This document shows, piece after piece, positions 6,947-13,727 of a stretch of DNA of 21,655 bases; position 1 is the first letter of the stretch; each line of letters starts with the position of its first letter. The notes below the pieces were generated by a model, which saw only the letters and a list, made by a program, of their open reading frames with translations, searched no databases and was not told the origin of the DNA. Origin of the DNA: an archaeon (GTDB taxonomy: Archaea; Hydrothermarchaeota; Hydrothermarchaeia; Hydrothermarchaeales; JALUUU01); NCBI GenBank assembly GCA_027021185.1, contig JALUUU010000261.1:1-21655 (forward strand). Reading direction: 5' to 3'. The translations under genes were made by a program, and so were the position numbers.

Positions 6947-7897
6947 CTAGGCAAGCTCAGAAAGGTATTTTATTCTCTTAACCATGTTTGGGTGGGTGCT
7001 CATCATCTCCATAAGCCTATCACTGGTAGCCAGCCTCACTTTTTTACCTTTGAGGGCAAGAAGCTCATCCCTGTCAATTGTTCCGCTGAGGTCTGTATCA
7101 ACCTGCTTAAGCTCACTGATCTCATGTAACGCCCTTGAAGGATCGTTAACGAAGAAGGCCTTATATCCCTCCATCTGCTTCAATGATTCTCTGTCCACTC
7201 TGGCGCTACCATAAACCAGCTTATAAAGAGCACTCGCCAAGGCATGAGGAGGGTTTCCGAGTTTAACGCTCCCCATGTCCGCATAGTACTCTCTAATCCG
7301 GGAGCCATAGAGAACTAGGAGGTTGGTTATAAAGTAGAGGAGAAAGGCCACAAGACCGAGCATAGCGGCATTGCCCCTTCCCCTGCCAAAACCCCCACCC
7401 CACATAAAGCTCCAAGCCATGTACCAGAGGATCATAGGTACCACTGAGAGCATTGTTATCACTGTTACGTCACGATGCTTAAGATGAGAGATTTCATGCC
7501 CGAGAACAGCCCTCAACTCCTCTCTGCTCAGGACCCGCATAATTCCCTCTGTAACACATACCCGGCCGTCACTCCGCCACCTGCCAAAGGCAAAGGCATT
7601 AGGTATCTGAAGTTTAGAGACCCCTATTTTCGGCTTTGGGATCCCGGCCTTTTTGGATAAGTCTTCTACCATGCTATGAAGTTCAGGGTATTCATCTCTA
7701 TTTACGTATCGAACCCCCATACTCTTCTCAACGATTTTTGGGCCGATTATGTACTGCACAAGCAGGAGCACCGAGGCGATGACGGCATAAAAGGCAAAGC
7801 CGCCGATTCCCATTGCGCTCGCCGCTATAACTAATACCGAATATATAATGGCAAACATCAATGCCACTAAAAGATAGAGTTTCAGCCTCAACAACAT
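6947..7897 (-). CDS. htpX: HtpX-type membrane zinc metalloprotease with EF-hand-like loop
   Basis: HtpX (peptidase family M48B) degrades damaged membrane proteins. The 316-aa protein has two N-terminal membrane helices (about 5-28 and 33-53). The zinc site HEISH (134-138) is followed by two more helices (about 146-166 and 178-197), and the third zinc ligand is Glu203 in REYYAD. NAFAFGRW and STHPNMVKRI are further family landmarks. Residues 267-278 (DTDLSGTIDRDE) match a canonical calcium-binding EF-hand loop, with acidic or oxygen ligands at positions 1, 3, 5, 9 and 12 and Gly at 6. It lies in the C-terminal cytoplasmic part. I have an impression that related archaeal HtpX proteins carry this too but cannot verify it. 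The start ATG 7897 has GGCGGTGG about 9 bases upstream. The gene follows the 22-residue microprotein by 16 bases and must share its promoter. Confidence 0.92.
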   Translation of the reverse strand: MLLRLKLYLLVALMFAIIYSVLVIAASAMGIGGFAFYAVIASVLLLVQYIIGPKIVEKSMGVRYVNRDEYPELHSMVEDLSKKAGIPKPKIGVSKLQIPNAFAFGRWRSDGRVCVTEGIMRVLSREELRAVLGHEISHLKHRDVTVITMLSVVPMILWYMAWSFMWGGGFGRGRGNAAMLGLVAFLLYFITNLLVLYGSRIREYYADMGSVKLGNPPHALASALYKLVYGSARVDRESLKQMEGYKAFFVNDPSRALHEISELKQVDTDLSGTIDRDELLALKGKKVRLATSDRLMEMMSTHPNMVKRIKYLSELA

Positions 7898-7913
7898 AGC
7901 TATAAACCACCGC

Positions 7914-7982
7914 CTACATGCAGCTTTTATGGCACTTACATGCAGAGTACGTCTTTCCTTTATTCAATTTCCGGATCTTCAT
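7914..7982 (-). CDS. 22-residue cysteine microprotein, copy A (htpX operon)
   Basis: A 22-codon ORF: ATG, then KIRKLNKGKTYS, then ACKCHKSCM and TAG. The N-terminal half is very basic. The C-terminal half has Cys15, Cys17, His18 and Cys21, a C-x-C-H-x2-C arrangement typical of soft-metal binding. Its reality rests on a second, same-length copy at 13659-13727 with the same C-terminus (12 of 22 positions identical, most others conservative), a GGTGGTGA ribosome binding site four bases before the ATG, and a TATA box at 8015-8023. It is the first gene of the htpX transcript. I recognise no family. A role as a metal-binding peptide, sensor or regulator of the membrane protease is inference. It is too short for most gene callers. 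Confidence 0.75.
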   Translation of the reverse strand: MKIRKLNKGKTYSACKCHKSCM

Positions 7983-8014
7983 TGTTTCACCACCTCTGTC
8001 GTTATCTCATTTGG

Positions 8015-8040
8015 AATAATATAGTTTTTTGCTGCAAAAA
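8015..8040 (-). promoter_or_regulatory. Promoter of the microprotein-htpX operon with TTTTTGC-N-GCAAAAA dyad
   Basis: The minus strand has TTTTTGCAGCAAAAA (8040-8026), a perfect 7-bp dyad around one base, then two bases, then the TATA box TATATTATT (8023-8015). The start site should fall near 7993, just ahead of the GGTGGTGA site. The 15-mer is almost identical to the one before the thioredoxin-ccmF operon, at the same distance from its TATA box. Confidence 0.6.
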
Positions 8041-8175
8041 GCATATTTTTTACTAATCAAATCGTGTAAATGATAAAGGCGACAGCATTGAATTGGTCGA
8101 AGTGACAATCTGCTTTACAAGCTTTTACCAAAGTTTTGATACATAACCACCAAAAACTATGCGGATTGAACAAAC

Positions 8176-8184
8176 TTTTATTAA
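8176..8184 (+). promoter_or_regulatory. TATA-like box for the flippase-like gene
   Basis: TTTTATTAA is centred 26 bases before GTG 8206, and no Shine-Dalgarno precedes it. This is the geometry of a leaderless message, and it supports the GTG start. Confidence 0.55.
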
Positions 8185-8205
8185 CGTACCAGGCTAAACT
8201 ATTTC

Positions 8206-9183
8206 GTGCCCGCAAAACAGCTTATCGGATTAATAATCAGCGCCATCCTTCTATACATCATTCTGAGCACAATAAACATTGAAAACCTCAAAGACATCCT
8301 AACCGACTTCGGAGCAATATATTTCATCCTGTTCAGCATCATATATCTGACAACCTTCTATTTCAGAGCCCTTAGGTGGCGGGCGATAACGGCCCCTATG
8401 GCTAATATAACCCCAGGAGATTCTTTAAAGATCCTTCTAGTGTCTTATTCCATTAACTTCCTTACACCTGCACGCCTAGGGGAGTTGATAAGAGCATATC
8501 TGCTGGGGAAAAAGGCACAGATAGGGCTTACAGCAGCCCTTACAACTATTTTGATGGATAGGCTACTCGATGGCATAGTGATGATAGCTCTATTACTGGT
8601 GGCGGAGCCTTTATCGGATTCGAAACTTCCGCACATTCATGAAATTCTGGAGGTGATAGGCGTGCTACTTGCTTTAATCCTCGCCTTTATCCTGATACCC
8701 ACGAAACGTCTCGTGAAAATCAGGCAGCCAATAAAATCAGTTCCATCCAGCTTTAAGGGGAGGTTTACATGTGTCATGAGGGATCTGCGCCTAAGTGGGC
8801 AAGCCATTCTAACATACCCCTCCAATATCATAATACTATCCACTTCCATCCTGGCATGGCTAATAGAGGCAGCCTTTTTCTACCTAATTATATGGAGAGT
8901 CGGTATAGAGGTTAACTTCCCAGCGGCCATTATCGTTCTCCTGATTCTGAATATCGGCCTACTACTCCCAGCCACCCCCGGCTACATAGGCACATATGAG
9001 GCTTTCGTTGTTCTTGCCCTCCTGTCTTACGGAGCCGGAGAAACTGAGGCAGCCGCTGTGGCACTTATCGCCCATGTTATCCAATACGTGTCAGTGGTGA
9101 TCTCTGGCCTGATCTCCCTCAAGTTTCTCGGAGTAGACTATAAAGAGATTCTAAATTTTAAAGTCCGAGAGCAACAATGGTAA
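8206..9183 (+). CDS. Lysylphosphatidylglycerol synthase TM-region / AglD-like membrane protein (UPF0104)
   Basis: A 325-aa polytopic membrane protein with about eight helices. It belongs to the family covering the flippase-like region of MprF and archaeal AglD-type proteins. Landmarks are FRALRWRAITAPM (53-65), the signature SINFLTPARLGELIRAYLLG (82-101), MDRLLDGIVMIALLL (116-130) and LPATPGYIGTYEAFVVLALL near residues 255-275. Family knowledge points to lipid or lipid-linked sugar handling in the membrane; the substrate here is unknown. The start is GTG 8206, supported by the TATA-like box 26 bases upstream. It is the only plus-strand gene between 651 and 16697. It diverges from the microprotein-htpX operon across a 223-base gap that holds both promoters, and it ends two bases before the opposing thioredoxin gene's stop. 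Confidence 0.85.
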   Translation: MPAKQLIGLIISAILLYIILSTINIENLKDILTDFGAIYFILFSIIYLTTFYFRALRWRAITAPMANITPGDSLKILLVSYSINFLTPARLGELIRAYLLGKKAQIGLTAALTTILMDRLLDGIVMIALLLVAEPLSDSKLPHIHEILEVIGVLLALILAFILIPTKRLVKIRQPIKSVPSSFKGRFTCVMRDLRLSGQAILTYPSNIIILSTSILAWLIEAAFFYLIIWRVGIEVNFPAAIIVLLILNIGLLLPATPGYIGTYEAFVVLALLSYGAGETEAAAVALIAHVIQYVSVVISGLISLKFLGVDYKEILNFKVREQQW

Positions 9184-9185
9184 TT

Positions 9186-9665
9186 TTACTTTGTCTTCTC
9201 CAAGCTCATCTGCAGGAAAATTAGGAATTCATCCTCAGTCATAAATCCAAGGCTCCGGGCGATTATGCGCCCATTACCATCTAAGATCACAAAGGCGGGT
9301 GTGCCGATAATTTTGTACGTCTTCATCAACCCAGAATTCTCCGGCAAATCCGTGTCTATCTTAACAGGCACGAAGTCTTTCATCACTGTAGTAACAACCC
9401 GCGTATTATTCATAACCTCCGTATCCATTTTAATGCACCAATAACACCAACCAGCCCAGAAATCTATTAGCACAAGTTTATCCTCTTCACGAGCTTTTTT
9501 CAGTCCAGAAGGCAGATCATTCCATGTCCAAATTATCTCAGCATATCCGGCCTCATCAGAGGTTTCTTGAGCGAGGAGTGAAGTGGTTAGGGCGCTGCTT
9601 TCGCCCCCCTGCTGAAGACAGGCGTTGAAAAAAGGAATCAAAAACACCAGCAATAAAAGCCTCAA
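9186..9665 (-). CDS. Secreted thioredoxin-like protein (WCYWC), likely lipoprotein
   Basis: A 159-aa extracytoplasmic thioredoxin-fold protein. A short hydrophobic signal (1-15) ends in FNAC16, a lipobox-like site, and is followed by a Ser/Gly/Thr-rich linker. The thioredoxin domain has VLIDFWAGWCYWCIKM (65-80), with the redox pair Cys74 and Cys77, and the cis-proline loop IIGTPAFVILDG (119-130). It resembles thioredoxin_7/DsbD-gamma-type domains. It should reduce disulfides outside the membrane, plausibly the CxxCH haem-binding cysteines of apocytochrome c, supplied with electrons by a CcdA-type transporter (inference from context). The start is TTG 9665, which overlaps the ccmF stop as TTGA; AGGGGGT lies about eight bases upstream. 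The coupling to ccmF supports a role in cytochrome c maturation. Confidence 0.85.
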   Translation of the reverse strand: MRLLLLVFLIPFFNACLQQGGESSALTTSLLAQETSDEAGYAEIIWTWNDLPSGLKKAREEDKLVLIDFWAGWCYWCIKMDTEVMNNTRVVTTVMKDFVPVKIDTDLPENSGLMKTYKIIGTPAFVILDGNGRIIARSLGFMTEDEFLIFLQMSLEKTK

Positions 9666-12007
9666 GCTCTATACCCCCTAACATTTCTACGAGACACAAT
9701 TATCATAACAATCCCTCCGACGAATAAAATCACTCCAAACCATAGAATATTCATCAAAGGCACAAGCTTAATAGTAAGTGAAAGCCTGTCACCTTCAATT
9801 CCAGAGAAAATCACGTATACATCCCTAAACACGCCCCGGTCAATCATAACCCTCCTCACGTCTGAGTCTTTGTACTCTTCCAGTTTCGTGACCCCCCGCC
9901 CAATCAAATTATTACCTCTATAGACCTCGATAAAAGCCGATTTGGTGAGCTTAATTAAAGCATCACTAGCATCCACAACAGTCTCGGCAAGGATAAACCT
10001 ATTTTGCATATCACCATTAAAAGAATGAGGATAGCCTGAAACAACTAATAAGTCTCCGGAATCCACGGGAAAAGATGAGAGGACAGGAAGAGTTTTATCA
10101 CCATCGGTAAGAGAAAAGACGGTAACGTTTTGAAAAGTCTTCACGTCCCCAACCACGCCGTAAACCATCACTTGTCTCGCTTCTTTTGTAGAGTCCAAAT
10201 TTTGAATAACCTCACTAACCCCCATCCCAAGGAGCTGATCCTCTTTGATATCTGGTATCTCTCTATAGTCCACTAACCGAACACCAAAAGACGACATTCC
10301 TTCTCCCACATGCACACCCCAAGCTCCCGCCATCTGATGAAGCTTCGCTGGAGTGGCAGGAACTATGGTGGCGCTGTCCTCTAAGTCAAGGACTCCTGAG
10401 AGCTCAGAGGTAAAGAGAGAGCTAGAGACCGCTCCAAGGATAATGAAGACAATTCCCAGGTGAATTCCAAGCACCCCTATAGAATATTTTTTCTCCTTAA
10501 TTTTCCATGTCTCACCGCTCTTCTTGAGAACTGCGTAAACTATGTAGATAGAAGGAGGCAGAAAGCTCAAAGCAGAAATAGATCCAATCAAAGTATATAA
10601 TAAAGGTTTTTGAGGGCTTATAATCGCCGAATAATCAACTATATTCCATCCGTCGGCGGGTCTGATGAATGCGGCCACGATGGTAAGACCTGTGAAAACC
10701 ATGAACTCTCTAACTGCTTCGTCTCTCCTTGATGTCTTGAACGTTAATCCAAGACCTGCTAGAAGCATGATGAAAATAAAGAATGGATAGCTCCATATGT
10801 TGAAGAAAGAGCTCCCCACCCCATATTTGTTTCCAGTGAGCATTTTTATCATGGCGGGATATGTAACTCCGAAAAAAGAGATGAATGTGAGAGCGATAAA
10901 AGACAGAACTGCTAAGTAAAAGATGTTTGTTTTGTTTAACAAATACTTAGATTTACGCGTTTGTTCTCCCTCATTTCTCAGATACTTTATAAGCCCTAGT
11001 GAGAGAGGTGCTGCCAAAGCTAAAAAGGCGAGAACAACGAGGTATGGTCCAGCTCCGCCAGCAACGAACGCATGTACCGACTCGAACACACCACTCCTCG
11101 TGACCAATGTTGCGTAGACAACTAAGGCGAAGGAAAGAGAAACTAGCACAGGGGCAAGGATACCGTAATTACGCATGTCTCTTCTATGCTCTGCCAAGGC
11201 ATGCATTGCCCCGGTTAGCATGAGCCATGGAATAAGCGAAGCGGTTTCTATCGGATCCCAAGCCCAGAAACCCCCCCACCCCAGGACTTTATAACTCCAT
11301 ATACCGCCAAACGCTATAGCAATGGTAAGGAAAAGCCATGCCACACGACACCATTGAGAAGCCTTGCTCACCCAAAGCATGTGCAGATCCTTGGAATCGC
11401 CTCTCAATGATTTCAGCAGGTAAACCATTGCCCCCGCGAAGGGTACCGTAACACCAGCGTACCCGATAAACATAGTTAATGGATGAGTAGCCATCCAAGG
11501 GTCGAGAAGCAGGGGATTAAGTCCTGCGCCGTCCAGAGGCACGAAATCTCTCTGAATAGTTGGATAAACCTCATAGATAGTCTTAAAAGGTGAGTCCAGC
11601 AAGGTCATAGCCACGAAATATGTCCCTAACCCCATAACTAGTATCTGGGCCTTCCTAACGAAATCACTGACGCTGTCTTTGCCCTCGTTGAGCCACAGAG
11701 CCCCTATCGATATAAGAAGCGCCCAAAAGAGCAAGGTTCCCTCCTGTCCCGCCAGTGCCCCGAGGATTTTGTAGTAAATTGGGTAATATTTGCTAGTGAA
11801 TGACCATACATACTCGATGGTCACATCACTGACAAAGAAGTAATAAAGCAAAAGAGAAAAATCAACAAAAAGTAAAGCCGTAAATCCCCTGATAAGCCAC
11901 TTCAACTGTGCAACTGTTTTTTTCCTAATCTGTTCATAGAGGAGTAAAACAACGCTAGAAAGCCCAGTAAAAAAGGCGAGGTAAAGCAGGATGTTCCCTG
12001 GATTCAT
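9662..12007 (-). CDS. ccmF: Cytochrome c haem lyase CcmF
   Basis: CcmF (CcmF/CycK/CcsA haem-handling family) attaches haem to apocytochrome c in System I. The 781-aa protein has many membrane helices. Landmarks are GQEGTLLFWALL (87-98; relatives usually have HEGSL), the external His in DPWMATHPLTMFIGYAG (169-185), and the tryptophan-rich WWD haem domain WGGFWAWDPIETASLIPW (244-261). A large extracytoplasmic domain follows (about 530-740), then a last helix near 755-775. Its length is a little above bacterial CcmF. The ATG at 12007 overlaps the upstream thioredoxin stop as ATGA, with GGAGG eight bases before it. The gene is sandwiched between two thioredoxin-like genes that overlap it on both sides, so all three are translationally coupled. 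Haem would come from CcmE, whose gene is about 8 kb away in the same window. Confidence 0.93.
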   Translation of the reverse strand: MNPGNILLYLAFFTGLSSVVLLLYEQIRKKTVAQLKWLIRGFTALLFVDFSLLLYYFFVSDVTIEYVWSFTSKYYPIYYKILGALAGQEGTLLFWALLISIGALWLNEGKDSVSDFVRKAQILVMGLGTYFVAMTLLDSPFKTIYEVYPTIQRDFVPLDGAGLNPLLLDPWMATHPLTMFIGYAGVTVPFAGAMVYLLKSLRGDSKDLHMLWVSKASQWCRVAWLFLTIAIAFGGIWSYKVLGWGGFWAWDPIETASLIPWLMLTGAMHALAEHRRDMRNYGILAPVLVSLSFALVVYATLVTRSGVFESVHAFVAGGAGPYLVVLAFLALAAPLSLGLIKYLRNEGEQTRKSKYLLNKTNIFYLAVLSFIALTFISFFGVTYPAMIKMLTGNKYGVGSSFFNIWSYPFFIFIMLLAGLGLTFKTSRRDEAVREFMVFTGLTIVAAFIRPADGWNIVDYSAIISPQKPLLYTLIGSISALSFLPPSIYIVYAVLKKSGETWKIKEKKYSIGVLGIHLGIVFIILGAVSSSLFTSELSGVLDLEDSATIVPATPAKLHQMAGAWGVHVGEGMSSFGVRLVDYREIPDIKEDQLLGMGVSEVIQNLDSTKEARQVMVYGVVGDVKTFQNVTVFSLTDGDKTLPVLSSFPVDSGDLLVVSGYPHSFNGDMQNRFILAETVVDASDALIKLTKSAFIEVYRGNNLIGRGVTKLEEYKDSDVRRVMIDRGVFRDVYVIFSGIEGDRLSLTIKLVPLMNILWFGVILFVGGIVMIIVSRRNVRGYRA

Positions 12008-12465
12008 CCGGAACCTCCTTCCAGTACTTGCCGCAACACCGAAAGCAGACTGTCAGCCGGGACATAGCCAGGGATCCTGGTAATTATCTCGCCTTCAGGG
12101 GTGAGAAAGAGTTCATGGGGAGGATATTGAACACCAAAGCGCTTAGCATCCTCTTTGTTGACATCCATGTCTATGGCAATTAAAACGAAGTTTTCTCTAA
12201 GCAGGCGATTTATCTCTGGCTGAGGAAAAACTTCTGTCTGCATTTTCTCACAATATGGACACCAAATGGTCCAGAAGTAGAGAAACATAGGTTTTCCTGT
12301 TTCCTCTGCCACAGTTTTTCCCTGTTCATAGGTTTTATACCACTTCAAGTCCCCAAGGTATGTGTATTCCTCGTCAGTGAGCAAGGGCGCAGCGTTTATC
12401 GCATAGTATACAAAGAGCAACATGATAGACAGGAAAATAATTGTTATGGCTTTCCGTTGCTCCAT
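12004..12465 (-). CDS. Membrane-anchored thioredoxin-like protein (WCPYC)
   Basis: A 153-aa thioredoxin-fold protein with an N-terminal signal anchor (about 6-23), so the domain lies outside the membrane. The active site is FWTIWCPYCEKMQTEV (64-79) with Cys69 and Cys72; CPYC is the glutaredoxin/DsbA-like dipeptide choice. IDMDVNKEDAKRFGVQYPP is the following helix-loop, with Pro-Pro at the cis-proline position. I chose ATG 12465 because a TATATTAAT-like box at 12487-12495 is centred 26 bases upstream, fitting a leaderless message; TTG 12477 would add four residues. It is the first gene of the thioredoxin-ccmF-thioredoxin operon and overlaps ccmF by ATGA. It probably works with the second thioredoxin in keeping apocytochrome cysteines in the right redox state, possibly one as oxidant and one as reductant (inference). 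Confidence 0.85.
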   Translation of the reverse strand: MEQRKAITIIFLSIMLLFVYYAINAAPLLTDEEYTYLGDLKWYKTYEQGKTVAEETGKPMFLYFWTIWCPYCEKMQTEVFPQPEINRLLRENFVLIAIDMDVNKEDAKRFGVQYPPHELFLTPEGEIITRIPGYVPADSLLSVLRQVLEGGSG

Positions 12466-12486
12466 AACAATGTCCAAACGTAGACG

Positions 12487-12512
12487 ATATTAATACCTTT
12501 TTCCTGCAAAAA
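12487..12512 (-). promoter_or_regulatory. Promoter of the thioredoxin-ccmF operon with TTTTTGCAGGAAAAA element
   Basis: The minus strand reads TTTTTGCAGGAAAAA (12512-12498), two bases, then the TATA box TATTAATAT (12495-12487), centred 26 bases before ATG 12465. The 15-mer differs by one base from the one before the microprotein-htpX operon. Confidence 0.6.
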
Positions 12513-12548
12513 AAGAAAAAAAAATCCACATTATTTAAAAAATGTAAG

Positions 12549-12564
12549 AATAGCTATAGCTATT
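12549..12564. repeat. Perfect 16-bp palindrome AATAGCTATAGCTATT
   Basis: A self-complementary 16-mer, also two tandem TAGCTA units, lies between the DUF63 stop and the thioredoxin-ccmF promoter. It is about 37 bases upstream of the 15-mer element. It may be an operator or the DUF63 transcript end. Confidence 0.45.
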
Positions 12565-12613
12565 AGTAAATAAACGAAAATTCTTCCTTCTTAAGATTAT
12601 ATTAAAGGCATTC

Positions 12614-13453
12614 TTAAAGTCCCAGTAAAATCTGTAGAGTATTGTGAACACCCATGGGCACGCCTAAAACTAGAAGAATAAGCTTACTGAGCCAATGAGC
12701 TTCCTCATCCTTTGGGACGCCTTCGATGAAATGAATGATACCAATAACCAATCCTAGTTTAAGTATAGGATAAATATGGGGCGAGACCGACAGCAAAGCT
12801 TGTGTAAGGGGTTGCTCTGCCTTGTAAGAAAGAGAGTAAACAGCAGTTGCAACAGCCGCAGCCTCGAAGGCGAATCCACTTAACACTAGAGTATTCTCCC
12901 TACTCAATATGTTTAACTTATTCAATACTAGCCGACCCAGGAAGGTTAGTCCAGCTCCAAGCAGTATTATCCAGAGGAAGAGTGTTGGACGTAAAGACAT
13001 ATCCAAGACTCCGCCAGAGGCCACTAGAGCCATGTCACTTAGTGCCAATAATACTCCTACACCCACCAAAGCCCAGCCAATGGGCAGCATCACACGGGGA
13101 TACTCTTCTTTTTTAAGGTAAACTCCAATCAAAAGAGCGGCGATGGACACAACAGCAATGATAAGGTATATTCCCGGGGTTAGAAAAAAAGGGCTATGCG
13201 GTAACACTCCCTCCCCAGTAAGCCTTGCAAATTCCTCTAACCCTCTCAGAAATCCTCCAAAAACAACGAAAGGCAAAACGGCGTTGAAAAGTTTCTTATC
13301 CATCCTCACGCCAAGCCTTTTCAAAAGCTTAACAACGCCGTAGCCACCAAGGATAAGAAGAACACCATACACTACGGTGTTATATATATTGTATCCAGTC
13401 CCGTATGTGATGGGATCAACAAAGTATGTTTTTATGAAATCTCCTATTCCCAT
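12614..13453 (-). CDS. DUF63 family integral membrane protein
   Basis: A 279-aa protein with about seven to eight helices matching the euryarchaeal DUF63 family. The opening DPITYGTGYNIYNTVVYG (13-30) and the block FVVFGGFLRGLEEFARLTG (62-80), followed by SPFFLTPGIYLIIAV, are family hallmarks. Near the C-terminus HIYPILKLGLVIGIIHFIEG is followed by KDEEAHWLSKLILLVLGVPMG. The function is unknown; the conserved acidic and His residues inside membrane segments have led to no firm assignment that I know of. The start ATG 13453 has GAGGAC about five bases upstream, and a TTTATTTAA box at 13471-13479 is centred about 22 bases upstream. That box directly follows the hairpin-T7 terminator of the copper operon, so this gene probably has its own transcript. 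It ends 148 bases before the thioredoxin start. Confidence 0.85.
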   Translation of the reverse strand: MGIGDFIKTYFVDPITYGTGYNIYNTVVYGVLLILGGYGVVKLLKRLGVRMDKKLFNAVLPFVVFGGFLRGLEEFARLTGEGVLPHSPFFLTPGIYLIIAVVSIAALLIGVYLKKEEYPRVMLPIGWALVGVGVLLALSDMALVASGGVLDMSLRPTLFLWIILLGAGLTFLGRLVLNKLNILSRENTLVLSGFAFEAAAVATAVYSLSYKAEQPLTQALLSVSPHIYPILKLGLVIGIIHFIEGVPKDEEAHWLSKLILLVLGVPMGVHNTLQILLGL

Positions 13454-13470
13454 ATCCAGTCCTCAAAGAG

Positions 13471-13479
13471 TTAAATAAA
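13471..13479 (-). promoter_or_regulatory. TATA-like box for the DUF63 gene
   Basis: The minus strand has TTTATTTAA centred about 22 bases before ATG 13453, slightly close for a leaderless start. It merges with the T-tract of the preceding terminator. Confidence 0.35.
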
Positions 13480-13500
13480 AAAAGGAGACGGGAGGTCCCC
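13477..13500 (-). terminator. Intrinsic-type terminator of the copper operon
   Basis: Three bases past the YHS gene stop, the minus strand reads GGGGAC-CTCCC-GTCTCC followed by seven T's. This is a 6-bp stem (one G-U pair) with a 5-base loop and a T-tract, a classical hairpin-plus-U-run end signal. Confidence 0.7.
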
Positions 13501-13502
13501 TT

Positions 13503-13646
13503 TCACTTCACGTATTTCTCAGGATTACTCTCGAATTCTGCCTTACATCCTGGAGCGCAGAAGTAATAAATCTTTCCTTTGTAGTCGGACCTCCACTTTG
13601 CGGTTTTCTCATCCACGGTCATTTTACATATCGGGTCTATAGCCAA
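13503..13646 (-). CDS. 47-aa YHS-domain metal-binding protein
   Basis: A stand-alone YHS domain of 47 residues. It begins (M)AIDPICKMTVDEKTA, with Cys7 in the DPICKM motif, and continues KGKIYYFCAPGCKAEF, with Cys30 and Cys34, ending NPEKYVK. YHS/TRASH-like domains bind soft metals such as copper and often accompany copper ATPases as chaperone or sensor modules. The start is TTG 13646 with GGAGGA five bases upstream; that site overlaps the stop region of the preceding 22-residue microprotein, 12 bases away. The gene closes the copper operon and is followed by a hairpin-T7 terminator. It is probably a cytoplasmic copper chaperone delivering to CopA (inference from family and position). Confidence 0.85.
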   Translation of the reverse strand: MAIDPICKMTVDEKTAKWRSDYKGKIYYFCAPGCKAEFESNPEKYVK

Positions 13647-13658
13647 ACTATCTCCTCC

Positions 13659-13727
13659 TTACATACAGCTTTTATGGCACTTACACGCGGCATATCTAGA
13701 TCTCTTCACGAGCTTCTTAATCCTCAA
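13659..13727 (-). CDS. 22-residue cysteine microprotein, copy B (copper operon)
   Basis: A 22-codon ORF: TTG, then RIKKLVKRSRYA, then ACKCHKSCM and TAA. It aligns without gaps to the microprotein at 7914-7982, and the two genes share 20 identical consecutive bases around the cysteine codons (13667-13686 here, 7921-7940 there). The TTG start is preceded by a perfect GGAGGTGAT site with eight bases between GGAGG and TTG. A longer ATG start (13733) would sit only two bases from GGAGG and would break the equal length of the copies. It overlaps the last codons of copA by 11 bases and precedes the YHS gene by 12, so it is translated within the copper operon. The C-x-C-H-x2-C tail suggests Cu(I) binding (inference). 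No family is recognised. Confidence 0.78.
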   Translation of the reverse strand: MRIKKLVKRSRYAACKCHKSCM

